A DNA stretch of 64,000 nucleotides from Homarus americanus (GCF_018991925.1 NW_024729696.1:91001-155000), one strand, 5' to 3'. Shown: positions 26,346-37,732, counted from the first letter of the stretch. Notes: generated by a model from the sequence alone, not told the origin. Numbers and translations: made by a program.

Positions 26346-27099
26346 TGGTTGTGTTATATTCTGTTGTTCTTGTTCCCGATGACTCCGTATATCTCACTAA
26401 ATAATTAAATGCAGAGTGCTGGGCAGCTTGATTATAGAATGGAAAGAATCTGTATTTATTCTTTACATATACTCAATATATTTCTGATTTTTACCCCTAG
26501 AAAGACTATGTTTTTGAAGTCAGTGATGAAAGGTCAAATTCACATTGACTTTTAAGTGATGTTCTGACCTCTGAAGCTGCTGTATTTTAGGGGGTCAAAG
26601 TTCATAGATTGAATCCAAAATGTTATCTAAGTGTTGACCTTTATATATACATAACCACCCCAGAAACTGCAATTATTTGAAGGGTCCAGAGGTCAAGGTC
26701 AAGGTCAAAGTCACAACATTTAGAGTGGCACCACCGAGCATGAGTTGGCACTCGGCTCGGCTCGACACACTTTCTGACCTTTATATCCCTCCCACTGGCT
26801 CTCTCATTCTTAGATTATTTTTTCCATTGTTATATTTCCATCTTATTCTCTTTCTCTTCCTTCTCCCAGGGGTAATGTTACGAATGTTACTCGTTCTATT
26901 GAGACTCTTATTTTCTCTCTTCATTTCTCTCTTCTGGGTGCCGATAAAATAGTCACTAGTCTTAAGAAGGACAAATCCTACTGGAACCTTAATTCTGCTC
27001 GTTAGGTTAAGTTAGGTTAGGTTAGAATACGTTATGATAAGTTGTGTAATTTTAGGTTATAATTGGTTAGATTTGATTAAATTAGGTTAGGTTGAGGCC

Positions 27100-27365
27100 T
27101 TTTGGGACAGGGGGTTGTTTTGGTGTGCAGATGTAGAGGAAGAGGAGGAAGGGAAAATGGAGAGAGGTGAGAAAGGGGGTGTGGAAGAGGGGGAGGGTTG
27201 GCAAAGGGGTAAGTGAGTGGAAAGGAAAAGCAAAATAGGGCTGGGCAAGAGGAGAGGGTAAGTAGGGGAGGGGGAAGATGAAGGGAGGGGGAAGGCAAAG
27301 GAAGAGAGGAGGGGAAAGGGAAGAAGGGGTAGGAGGAGGTAGAGGGAGGGAAAAGATAGACAAGC
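27100..27365. repeat. Purine-rich low-complexity block
   Basis: Degenerate gggaagaggagg text. The proline-rich minus frame is an artefact. Confidence 0.8.
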
Positions 27366-28004
27366 AGGAAGGGAGGAGTTAGGAATAAAATAGGGAAGGT
27401 GAGGGAGGGATCTATAGACTCGAGATGGTCATAAATATCTCAGGAATAAAGACACTCCAGGTGGCTTTCCCATTCTTGTTGACTTATTTGACCAAGTTCT
27501 CTGACAACACGACTCTTTCCTTCTCTGATGTCATACGTTGAATTTAGACTCTCTCCTACTGAACACATTCTCGACTTAGCACACACATGTCCCACTCTTT
27601 TTCGTCACAGCTGGAGTCGTGTTTACAAGTGACTGTGGCGGCCACGAGAGAGGAATTCTTGTGTGAGGGAGGAAAATTTTGTTTGTGTTTTTCTGATTCT
27701 GAGAATTAAGTTTGTGCCAAAATATATATTGGTAGACAACCTTTGACTAATCATCCTCTAGTCATTTATATTTCATTCATATTTAACAAGTTTATAATCA
27801 TTCACATATCTTCTAGGAGTTCAATTTCGTTTAATTAATCTCATAGCCATCACAGGTATCAGAGGCAAGGAAAGGTGATAGAACAGGTGTAAAGGTTATA
27901 GTATTCTCACCTGGTCAATTATTCTTGTTCCTGGGTAAAAAAGATGTCGGATCACCTGAAGATTAACCCTTGCCTAGTCTGTCTCAAGATTAACCACTCT
28001 AACG

Positions 28005-28143
28005 CTAACCTAACCTAACAGAGCCGAGCCTAACCTAACATTACAGAGCCTAACCTAACATTACAGAGCCTAACCTAACATTACAGAGCCTAACCTAACA
28101 TTACAGAGCCGAGCCTAACCTAACAGAGCCGAGCCTAACCTAA
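28005..28143. repeat. 20-bp minisatellite built on CCTAACCTAA
   Basis: Units of cctaacctaacattacagag, plus cctaacctaacagagccgag variants. Confidence 0.92.
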
Positions 28144-29122
28144 TTCTGCTACAATTCTTACACTCTTCTGACCCACCACAGCTTCACATCCCCACATAAA
28201 ACATAAAGTAAACATTTTTTTTAATGCCACCAACTCAACTTCCTGTCATTGGTTAATTCTCTTCCTCCTCCTCCTCTTTTTTCCTTTCATTAATCTGCAA
28301 CTAATTTGTTCTTTTTTTTTCTATTTCCATCTTTATTGTCGATTATTTTCACGCATTTATATTTAGTTTACCCACAACCTTCAGCTTTTTCCCCCTGTAC
28401 ATTGACATCCCGTTGTGTCTGTTCTCCCTCCCTGCCAACACCCAAACTTTCCTCTTTCCAACGTTTACCAATAAAAAAAAAAAAAGATCTCCTGTGGCCT
28501 TTCAACAAAATATTCTACTACTGTGTCCAACTCTCCCTCTGACACAGTTAGCAGCACAGCATTATCCGAACACAGCCATTGTGATCCAACTTCCGTGCTG
28601 TGTCACTGAGGTTTAAATGTTTTCTATAGTTACCCATTCTTATCTCTTAATTTTTTGTGTGTGTTTTGGTCAATCAATTAGAAAATTTAACACCACTGTC
28701 ATTACTCACACACACGTAGCTCTCTCTCTCTCCAAAACTGCTTCACCTAGATTTATTAAAAGTTCTCCCATTGCCATCATTCAATAATTAATTAATTCTC
28801 TCCCAAGCCTCTAATTAATTATTATTATTTCTAGGGACACACAAGGTTAATGGCTGTAACTCTCATGAAAAAATATAATAGAGAAAATATATCTAACCCA
28901 CGAAACATTATTTTACTTTATCGTCTTTTTCTAAAGTAAAGATTAATTTTATACTAGCGGTCTTTCTCACCTAAACTAACCTAACCCAACGGTCTTTCTC
29001 ACTTGTATTTTCAAACATAATTTTTTTTTCTCTGATTTACTGCAGTCATTATTTAACCGGTTCAGTGAAGAATGAAAGCAAATGAACTTAATTTGGGCAC
29101 ATTTTTCTCGCCTTTGTATAGG

Positions 29123-29123
<1 letters not shown>

Positions 29124-29196
<73 letters not shown>
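29124..29196. repeat. (CA)n microsatellite
   Basis: Pure CA. Confidence 0.98.
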
Positions 29197-29198
<2 letters not shown>

Positions 29199-29404
29199 TA
29201 GAGCTTGTTTGTTACAGGTGGTGATTCTCCTATTTTATTACCACTTCAATAACTTAAATCACCTCGACCACTGCAATCACCTCAATCACTTTAACTACCT
29301 CAATAGTCAATGTAAACCATATAGTCACTAATATAGAGTAGAGAGAACAAGGAATCTTTCATTTAATAATAATATATTTTCTGAGAATTGTTCTAGAGTT
29401 TAAC

Positions 29405-29670
29405 CCCTTAAGTACGATGACTTAACCTCATTTCATATAATAACACCGTGCTCAAGGGGTTAAGTCATCACACTCAAAGGGGTTAAGTCATCACACTCAA
29501 AGGGGTTAAGTCATCGTACTGATTGGAATAAGTCATCACACTCAAGAGTTAAGTCATCATACTCAAAGGGTTAAGTCATCATACTCAAGGGATTCAGTCA
29601 TCATACTTAAGGGTTTAATTCATTGTACTGGTGGGGCTAAGTAAAGGGGATAAGTACTCATACTTAAGGG
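29405..29670. repeat. ~22-bp minisatellite
   Basis: About ten units of ggggttaagtcatcacactc(aa), strongest at 29453-29520. Ends about 75 bp before the dipeptidase donor site. Confidence 0.88.
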
Positions 29671-29746
29671 GCTAAAGGTGCATATGTACTCACCTGTGAT
29701 AAAGTGTGTTCAGGTGTATAACATAAGGCAACACTGGTGTACTCAC

Positions 29747-29924
29747 CCGTCTATGAGAGGATATTGTGCCAGGATTTTGTTGGCGGTTTCTAGTCTGTTG
29801 TCGAGGGACTGTAAGGGGTCCCCCCGGAGGGCCAGGGGGACCCCCACCCCTACCCCCGCCGTGGCCGCCACCAGGAACACCAGGCCCACCAGCCACCAGT
29901 GTCGTGTGCTCAGCTCCCCGCCTA
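29747..29924 (-). CDS. Membrane dipeptidase exon: signal-anchor helix and start of ectodomain
   Basis: This minus-strand exon of 178 nt has acceptor gtctctgtgttgacag just above 29924 and a full-consensus donor gtgagt at 29746-29741. It begins with TA, completing a Val codon with the G that ends exon 36182-36344, and ends with GG, completing Gly with the A of exon 1-82. In order it encodes a short basic stretch (GGELSTRH), a hydrophobic helix of about 24 residues (WWLVGLVFLV...VGVGVPLAL), then RGDPLQSLDNRLETANKILA and QYPLIDG. The last part is the usual lead-in to the catalytic domain of membrane dipeptidases (helix, hydrophobic residues, PLIDGHNDLPW). Positive residues before the helix predict a type II anchor with the N terminus in the cytosol. 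There is no ATG at the exon start, so upstream coding sequence is required. Confidence 0.88.
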
Positions 29925-30589
29925 CTGTCAACACAGAGACATGATCAGTACTGCAGGATATAATAATGTGAAGAAGATTACTTAATGCTTAAAGTCTAAA
30001 TCTAGTACTGGCATTTATCTACTTAATGCCAACAGATTTCCTACCTGATACTAGTGGCTATTATATTTTAAGTTTGTAGTTAAAAGTATAATCGACCGAG
30101 TAAAGCGCCATTGTGGTGAAAAGTTGTCAGATGAAGAATTGTCTTTAATTTGTCATCACAAGTTCTCTCCAACAGGAATTGAGAAAAAAAATCAGGGACT
30201 TACTCTAGGCATGAGCCGATCTCCGTAATTACTTTTTTTACGCAGCAGTCATTGTATTTCTTATAATATAGAATAAGTTATATGGCCTACATCATGTGAC
30301 CCTGGCGGGCTAAATATTTGGTACTAATGGCTTCTCTATGACGCAAGACTGTGCAATTGTACCTTAGACTTCAATTAGTGTTACTGTTCATAACTGGGCA
30401 GTGTTATGTGGTCAAATAATTCGTCAATATGAGGTACTGCAACACCATTTACATGACCTGCACACATATGTAAGAGAGGTAGCAGAACTTTTACCACAAC
30501 AGTACCAAGCTGGACAGTGAGTCTTAGCTGTCATGGGCACTCGAAGTCAGAGGAATGTGAATTCTTAGATCAACATTCACATGTTTCCA

Positions 30590-30980
30590 TCTAAACGTTC
30601 AACTCTTGGGAAATAAAAACAAAAATTCAACCTCGACTTCCATGTTACCCCGAGGACCATCTAAGTTAAACTCGAGGTCTAATTGATACTGCAGCGCCCC
30701 GCCTTGCTCTCTTTCATAGCTAATGGCCTCTTCAACATTTTCCCTGCCCAGTGTGTTAGAAATATATGAAATGTCGATTGCATCATCCATCACTTCTGAC
30801 ACATTTATTCACTCCTTCACTTGGTGTCATTACTCTTCACTTTGTAAATCTATTTCATCTTCCTACGATCGTCAATCTCCCATCCAACTGGCTGTTAATT
30901 CTTCCATAAAATTTCATGTTTCCAACCTTTTACGAATTTCTGACTCAGTTTTCTTCAATCTCTCCAGAAACGTAACATAA
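30590..30980 (-). pseudogene. Decayed protein-like ORF of unknown origin
   Basis: On the minus strand, FLERLKKTESEIRKRLET is followed by a stop and then NFMEELTASWMGD. After more stops and a frameshift an open stretch from 30802 reads MSEVMDDAIDISYISNTLGR, then ENVEEAISYEREQGGAL, then LDLEFNLDGPRG. The acidic, helical, low-repeat character is unlike the surrounding AT-rich DNA, but it is broken by at least four stops. I do not recognise the family. A dead transposon ORF is the most likely source. Confidence 0.3.
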
Positions 30981-31440
30981 ATGGTTATCTTTCAAAACTG
31001 TCCAGTATTAGGCTTTACCCCACAAGACGAATGGCAGGTGTGGAGGAGCTCTTCTTATTTTCCACAATTATATCATAATATATCTCGCCTAAGACCCACT
31101 TTTTGACGATTTTTACCACATTCGGTTATTGAGTTTATACCTTGTCCATGGGAGACAAATCAGAGCACCTGAAGATTATCCCGGCCAGTTTATTCCACCT
31201 GATTAGCCACTCTGACGTTTACCTAACCTAACCCGACCCCAAAGCTAACCTAACCTAACCTAACTTAACCTGACATCCCCAGGTAGCTTTAGGGTAATTA
31301 ATCATCAGGTGAAGTAAACTAGGGGAACTAAACTTCAGGTGATGCGACAATTTTTCTAGAGTTTTACGTATCTAGGGAAAAGTACCAACAATAACACGAA
31401 AATAATAGTCAGTCTGGCGTTATTAATTGTATATAAAATA

Positions 31441-31537
31441 CTCTCTCTCTCTCTCTCTCTCTCTCGTAGGACCCAACAACAGACAGGCGACAGTACTCTC
31501 AGCAACCACGAAATTAATAGTCTGTGTCGAGCGCTGA

Positions 31538-31570
<33 letters not shown>
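31441..31570. repeat. (CT)n and (CA)n pair
   Basis: CT at 31441-31466 and CA at 31540-31570, followed by a GA-rich block to 31780. Confidence 0.95.
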
Positions 31571-31573
<3 letters not shown>

Positions 31574-31980
31574 TCTTGTTGTGTACACGATCTGTTGTTT
31601 GTAAGACGAGGTGTTGAGAATCAGATTAAGAACCCGTTGAGATATAGAAAGAAAGAAAGAGAGAAAGAGAGGAGAAGAGAAAAAGGGAGAGAAACGAGAG
31701 AAAGATAAATATAGAAACAAGAGAGAGATAGAGACTTGAATAAAAGAATGTGAAAGAGAAAAGGGGAGGGAAAAGAAGAGATAAATGCCAAGCTTGTTTC
31801 AAATCACTGGAACGACAGGATAAACGATGAGTGTAGCCTAGCGAGTGATGATGTTGTTGTGGTAGTGAGTGCAGGATCTTGTTTTGCTCTCTCTCTCTCT
31901 CTCATCATAGTTTATTGCTAAAGGTGTATCATAAGAGTTAGCCAGGGGTAATGTGTCCTTTACATCCTCAGAGACGAATA

Positions 31981-31997
31981 ACAACAACAACAACAAC

Positions 31998-32051
<54 letters not shown>
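31981..32051. repeat. (CAA)n then (AAT)n
   Basis: Compound trinucleotide repeat. Confidence 0.96.
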
Positions 32052-32159
32052 TTCACCTTTCTCTCCCTGAGGGGAATCAATAACAGCATCTGATCCTAAG
32101 GTGAACCAGTTGGATACCTTCTGACGTCTCCAGTAAGATGGAATAATTTTTCACGTTTC

Positions 32160-32430
32160 AATCTCTTGAGAATTTATCCTTTGATGAATTTATCATTGAT
32201 TCGTTCAGTCAGGGAAGCGGACTATCTAGCCACGAGAGAGCTTCGCTGCTATCGTTTTAGAATTCCTCTTTTGACTGATTTTCATGGATTTGTCTATTCA
32301 GGAAAACGTAGCATCTAGTTACAAAAGAAACCCAGTGCAATCTTTTGAGAATATACTTTAGACAATTTATTATAGATTCATCCATTGAGGAACAACGCCT
32401 CATATAGCTAAGTCAGACATAGTGATTTTG
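32160..32430. repeat. 90-bp degenerate tandem repeat
   Basis: Three units start atctcttgag (32161), atcgttttag (32251) and atcttttgag (32340). All share gaatt(t)at, (t)gat(t)catt and ca(g)ggaa landmarks at matching offsets. Confidence 0.75.
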
Positions 32431-32956
32431 GCCGTCATTTTCGTGCCTTAACCTACGTGAGCCAGTTGGACCCGTTCTCACATAACCAGCAGAGTGAAAA
32501 ATTCAACGAACGAACCTTTTGATAATTTATCTCGTGGCGTAACTTAAAGAAGATGGATAACACAAGCCTCCAGTTAAGAGAGAAACTTAAGGTGAGAATC
32601 TTTGAGAATTGGCGTTTGGGTACGAGTTATCTATGAGTTCCTGGGGAGAAACAACTCGTAGTAAACTGACCAGGTTAGGTTACGTTAGATTAAGTTGGGT
32701 TTGGTTGGATTACATTGCGTTAGTTTACATTATGTTAGGTTTGGTTAAATTAGGTTATAAGGTTTGGTTAAGTTAGGTTATCACGGTCAGAGGTTACGGA
32801 TCACGAATTACGGGTCACGGGTCACAAAAGGTGGTATTAGAAAGAGTTGACACCGCCACTCAAGAATTTCAGAGTGGTGGTAGATCGGCAGAGAGCCAGA
32901 TGGTCCTGTAGTGTGGGAGGCTGGCAGGAAGAGTGAGTGAGAGACAGAAACAGTGT

Positions 32957-32966
<10 letters not shown>

Positions 32967-33006
<40 letters not shown>
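32967..33006. repeat. (GA)n microsatellite
   Basis: Pure GA. Confidence 0.97.
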
Positions 33007-33010
<4 letters not shown>

Positions 33011-33129
33011 CTCAGCTCAGACGACAGTAAGAGTGAAGGCTGGTAGTATACCCTGTAGTCCCCGGTAGCGAGGTATAATATTTTACCACGACACCACCAT
33101 GATACACTGACTCACTGTGTTGCTCCTCA

Positions 33130-33400
33130 CCGAGAATAACGTAATCTTATCCTGAGTGAATACAGAGCTCGGACATTTTTAATCTACGCTCTATTGCTGG
33201 AGTGATTTTTTTACCTTCACTCTGGTTATAGTTGGAGGTATTGTCAAAGCGATAATCTCATCCTCGAGTGAATAAAGAGTACAAAAGAATACAACCTCCT
33301 AACATGCACTCAAACTACTACTCTCGAATCGGGTCTCTCAGTGTACACAAACAGCTACAACAAACAAGACAAACAATGTAATATTATCCTTGAGGGAATA
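33130..33400. repeat. Degenerate ~118-bp repeat
   Basis: gtaatcttatcctgagtgaa-like text recurs near 33140, 33250 and 33378, each followed by tacactc-type text. Confidence 0.5.
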
Positions 33401-33578
33401 CCCAGGGTGGCCATTAAACTTACACTCAAGTTGTTACTGCAATCACACTCTTGGGACTAAGTACAATGACATTAGATCCTAGACGTGGACAACAACACAC
33501 AGGAAGAGTCCACACATTGGTCTATCTAAGGTGAGGTGTACATTTTGTGAGTGGTTTCTGCAGGTCTCTCTCTCTCTC

Positions 33579-33580
<2 letters not shown>

Positions 33581-33652
<72 letters not shown>

Positions 33653-33661
33653 CACACACAC
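33581..33661. repeat. (CA)n microsatellite
   Basis: Pure CA with one CGCA step. Confidence 0.98.
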
Positions 33662-34829
33662 CTGGCTACTGGCCCACCCACCAATAATTTACCGGGCCAT
33701 AAGACTCCCCAAACATTCTTCGTCTGTAAATCTTCGTCTCAGAACCATTTTCTTTGTTGCCTGATGTCGAAACATTTATTTTCCCCGTGTCGTGTCGGAG
33801 TTCAGGTCGGCCAGCACACAAGCCGAGCCCATCTGGTAGTCTGTTTCAACCCAACGAAGTTTTTATCTTCATCTTCATTAGCTGGGAGTTGAAATTGTGT
33901 CCACATCACCGAACGAGTCCAGTTTTTTTTTTTTTTTTTTTTAGGTGTACCAGCCAATCAAATATTTGGTTTAGTTTTCGATTTGTTTTAATCAATTTTG
34001 TCTTTAATTGGAAGTATTTGTTCCAGTCAGCTTCGTTCAATAGGTTGGTTCAATTAGAGAGTTTCAATTTCTTCATCAAACTTAATCTACGTCACTGAAG
34101 TAGCCAAATTTTTTTCATCCTTTTTTAAATCAATCAAATGTTTAGTTTTATTTGGGATTTTGACTCGTGTCGTCTTGAATTGAATCCGTCGAGAAAATCA
34201 TTATCTTGCACAGTCTGATGCAACTCGAGGCATTTCCTTCTTCTTCCCAAAGTCTCAGTCGTTCGTCTCGTAATTTCCTTTTCTTCTAACTAGACAGTGG
34301 ATCAGAGTCGAGTGGTTGAGAATAACCCTGACAGTTAAAACACGTAACGAGACACGTAAAGGAAAAAAAGGCTGTTCTATTGTTGTTTCGTTTCAATTTA
34401 TTGTGCTTTTATTGAACAGTACATTTTCACTCATTCGTATAGTTCTTGAGGAGGAAAGCTGTTCTAAGACTCTATTTCAAGCCAACACAATTATCATTTT
34501 CATCATTGTCTTCCTGGTTGTCAGCTGTTCGTCTTTAACATATCCAAGGAAAATATTAAGGAACGCACGTGATATCTTTTACTACCTACTAGAGATTTTT
34601 ATTGACAAAAAAAAAATATATATCGATTCGTCTTTAAATTTATTCCCTCAAGACACCGGGTATTTTTAAGATTTTTTTTTTCAACCCACATTTTTTCCGT
34701 TTGCTTTTAGTTTTTTTCAGTCATTCGTCTTGACATTTACTCACATAATAAACCAGAGTTCAAGTTTTTGCTTCAACTGAGCAAAAGTTGTTTTATTCCT
34801 TCGTCCTGATCCTTGGTATATTCTGAGAC

Positions 34830-35102
34830 ATACCTCCCTCCCTCCCTCCCTCCCTCCCCAACTTCCTTCTCCCCTAGCCTCCCCTCCCTCCCCCCAGCTT
34901 CCTCCCTCCCTCATCCCTCCCTCCCCATCCTCCTCCTCCTCCTCCCTCCTCTCTCTCGATTCTTTCCTTCCCCCAGACCCCACCCCTTCCTCTTCCTCAC
35001 TTCCTCCCTCCTTCTTCCCTTCCCCAGCCTACCTACCAGCCTCCTCTTCCTCCTTCCCTCCCCAGATTCCACCCTTCCCCGCCCCTCCCTTCCCCCAGCT
35101 GC
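34830..35102. repeat. CCTCCCT pyrimidine block
   Basis: (CCCT)n and degenerate cttcctccc text. Confidence 0.85.
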
Positions 35103-35718
35103 TTCCTGAATAATATCTCTCAATGGTGCCAAACTCTCAGGCAAACTTTCTATGTCAAGCGGGATTTTTTCTCCGGTGATTTTTGTTCACACCTTCGTAC
35201 CCAAGAATTACTAGAAGGAATTATACAAACTTGGACTATTTGTCAACTAGGAGAGAAAAACTAATATATTTTTTTTTGTTTCTCTTATAACTACGTTGCT
35301 AGTTATCGTACATTGAGTTAGCATAAAGTGGAGTAAGTTGATCGAGTCACCATTTAACTACCCAGTGTTTACGAGGAGATAAATTGACTTAAAATCTTTT
35401 ATTTATTTTTTTTTTGCGTCGTTCAGTGTGTCAAGGGGAGACTAATAAAACGCAGTAATTGTATTTGGTCGCGTATTTAGGAGGACAGAAAGAGATCCAC
35501 AAGTTACTTTTCTAATCTGGTTGCAATAGAGGATGGAGCTACGAAAACACTCCCTCCTGGTGATAAACAATTAGTAGCGGTGTGTAAATCTGTCACTTTT
35601 ATCCTTGGGAACTGCGTACGATTTCTCTTACAGATTTCAAGAGCAAGCGATTTTTTCTCTCACACACACACACACACACATAGAAAATTTCGTGAATGGT
35701 ATAACACAAAAAATGCAA

Positions 35719-35774
<56 letters not shown>

Positions 35775-36145
35775 AATAATACGTAGATAGAGAGAGATAG
35801 TGAGTCACACCCACGCACAGAAGGTGATAGAGTGACAGAGAGAGAGAGAGAGAGAGGGGGGGGTGCAAAGTGAGTCATACGTAGAGAAAGAAAGACAGAC
35901 AAAAAGTCACAAAGTCACAAGTACAGAAAGAGGGAGAGAAAGAGAGAATAACACTTACATAGAGAGAGGCAGAGAGGAATAGAGAAGAGTAACACACAGA
36001 AAGTAGAGTCATAAAGACAGACAGCGTCACAGAGCTACACATACGGAAAGAGGAACACAGACAGATAGAGAGACAGACACATACAGATAGAGAGAGAGAA
36101 AGAGAGGGGTAGACAGAAAGAGAGACAGACAGACAGACAGACAGA
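35719..36145. repeat. (GA)n plus GA/CAGA-rich region
   Basis: Pure GA at 35719-35770, then degenerate gagacagacag text that forms the intron start region beyond the dipeptidase donor. Confidence 0.9.
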
Positions 36146-36181
36146 GATTCTCATAAACTGAGTCACCTGCGCCTACCTCAC

Positions 36182-36344
36182 CTTTCCGTCTCGTAGCGAA
36201 CCCGTTAGAGGAATTGGACCGTGGAGAGTCTAGGTAGGAGAGCTGTGTGTACACGGTCGAGGGGTCGTGACGACAGGTGTCTGCACTACAGCTGCTCTGA
36301 CTGCGAGAGATGTGCGAGACAGCAGGACACCCCTCCACCAGGCT
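36182..36344 (-). CDS. Membrane dipeptidase exon: N-terminal cytosolic tail
   Basis: This minus-strand exon of 163 nt has acceptor tctctctctcccttacag directly above 36344 and donor gtgagg at 36181-36176. It is phase 0 at its start, gives 54 codons, and leaves one G that joins TA of the exon at 29924 to make Val, so the reading frame runs straight into the anchor exon. It encodes SLVEGCPAVSHISRSQSSCS, then ADTCRHDPSTVYTQLSYLDS, then PRSNSSNGFATRRK. The segment is Ser/Thr-rich and ends in a basic cluster, as expected for the cytosolic side of a type II membrane protein; YTQL fits a tyrosine sorting motif (YxxPhi). I do not recognise this tail from a specific homologue. Assignment rests on splice sites, phase and position 6.3 kb upstream of the anchor exon. 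The acceptor lies in a degenerate ~91-bp tandem repeat with other acceptor-like copies. Confidence 0.68.
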
Positions 36345-36632
36345 CTGTAAGGGAGAGAGAGAGAAATACAAAATCAATTGCTGTGGGTGTGTTACAAGTG
36401 ATATATACAGTGGTGGAACACTTCTCTCTGGCTCTGTGTGTAAGGGGGAGCACGAGAGAGGTACAAAATCAATTGCTGTGACTGTGTTATAGTTGAGACA
36501 CAGCAGGACGCCTCTCCACCAAGCTCTACCGGGAGTCGAGAGAGATAAACACACGGGATCAGCTACCGTGGTAGTGGTTCAGGTGCAATACAGTAGACCA
36601 CCTCCCTTCACCAGCCTCTGTAGGGGATAGGA
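36336..36632. repeat. ~91-bp tandem repeat at the dipeptidase acceptor
   Basis: Matching landmarks ggctctgtaaggg, ggctctgtgtgtaaggg, agctctaccggg and gcctctgtagggg begin at 36341, 36430, 36522 and 36614 (spacing 89, 92, 92). tacaaaatcaattgctgtg is shared by units 1 and 2. On the minus strand each landmark reads as an acceptor-like (c)ccttacag or cccctacag. Confidence 0.8.
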
Positions 36633-36923
36633 ACGAGAGAGAGGGGGGGGGGGAGAAAGGAAGAAACAGAGAGAGAGGGGGAAGAAAGAAACAGAGAGGG
36701 GGGTGGAGAGATAGGGGGAGGAAGAAGGAAGGGAAGGAGAGACAGACATACAAAATTAATCTCACAAATACATCATGTTCTGAGGAGGTGTTCATAGCCA
36801 CAACGCCACACACAAGCAACTATTTAATAACCAAACTATAGACGGAGGAAAACAAAAACACACACAGAATAACGAATAAAAAGATGAATATGTAAATACA
36901 AAAGCAGACTGGGTCGACATTAC

Positions 36924-36950
36924 CGTGTGGGTGTAAAGCACGGGCCTCGG
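36924..36950 (-). CDS. Candidate 27-nt microexon of the dipeptidase gene
   Basis: On the minus strand, cctcctcttgcag is followed by 27 nt and then gtaatg. Read in phase 0 it gives PRPVLYTHT, which would join in frame to the phase-0 start of the exon at 36344. Acceptor quality is good and donor quality moderate. The segment is too short to carry independent evidence of coding, so this is a candidate only. Confidence 0.25.
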
Positions 36951-37441
36951 CTGCAAGAGGAGGACACAAATTAGAATCGACAGAAACGACGTGGTTGAGA
37001 GCGGTGTGTGAGGGTGAATAGAATACTGAGACTAAGAAATGCAGATAGTCGGTGAAGATGTAAGAGGGAAGGAAAAGTGTCGGGCTGAGATGCTGAGATT
37101 TAATTAGCGTTTCTTGAAGTAGCATTGGACTTATTGAGAAAATAGGTTCTAGTGATTCACAGGAGGATGCTAGGAAGGAGAGAAGAAGGGATGGGGGATA
37201 GAGGAAGGAGATAAAAGTATGGGGTGAAGGATAGACATTCAGGGAGAAGCGGTGTGTGTGTGGAAAATATGACAATGAATGTTAAGAATAATTTAATGTC
37301 AGCAGTAGAATAAGAACTAGTAGTAAAGGTTTTATATTGGATTAGGTAATTTGATAACACATCTTCAGTACATTCAATAACTCTACGCTGACTACTCTGA
37401 ACCTTATTTTAATTTACGCTGAACCTTTTTTCTGCCTGCAG

Positions 37442-37527
37442 GTGGTATTCTGATGGGATCCGATCGTCCTACCTTGGTGTCAGTAACTCTACCCCTCAAC
37501 TTAATTGTAACTCCTGTATCGAATCTG
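37442..37527 (+). CDS. Candidate coding exon of an unidentified plus-strand gene (exon a)
   Basis: This plus-strand exon of 86 nt lies between a strong acceptor (ccttttttctgcctgcag, with a branch-point-like gctgaac about 20 nt upstream) and a full-consensus donor (TCTG|gtaagt). With one base carried over it reads WYSDGIRSSYLGVSNSTPQL, then NCNSCIES, and leaves one G. That phase matches exon b at 37978, giving Val at the junction. A second frame is also open across these 86 nt, so the coding frame is not proven by openness alone. I do not recognise the protein; it has Asn-Ser-Thr and Asn-Cys sites and two cysteines. It would lie antisense to the 5' region of the dipeptidase gene. Confidence 0.4.
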
Positions 37528-37732
37528 GTAAGTTGGTATTGTTGTTCTAATTCGTAAAGTTTGTATTGCGGCCTAAGGTCTTTCAGGTACAGCTAACACA
37601 GTCAATTTCTTTACTATATAATAAAATGTTTTAAAAATGTCTATAAAATATTCTTCTAAAGGATTGATGACACTTTCCCAAAATTACGTACTATAAAAAT
37701 GACAAATTCATAGAACGACAATTACCAGGGCA

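Larger units (their letters stand above)
29925..36181 (-). other. Dipeptidase intron of 6,257 bp
   Basis: This lies between two exons joined by a G|TA valine codon. It contains a decayed protein-like ORF near 30.6-31.0 kb, CA and GA tracts, degenerate ~90-bp and ~118-bp tandem repeats (32.1-33.4 kb), a T-rich stretch with TTCGTCTT-type recurrences (33.8-34.8 kb) and a pyrimidine-rich block (34.8-35.1 kb). Confidence 0.65.

Noticed and set aside
34316..34669. 117-codon plus-strand frame with a hydrophobic segment
   Set aside because: AT-rich region with drifted internal repeats; no splice or family support.
36027..36554. Single 175-codon minus-strand protein
   Set aside because: Only 36182-36344 within it is bounded by splice signals. 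The rest is intron and repeat, including a GA-derived tail.
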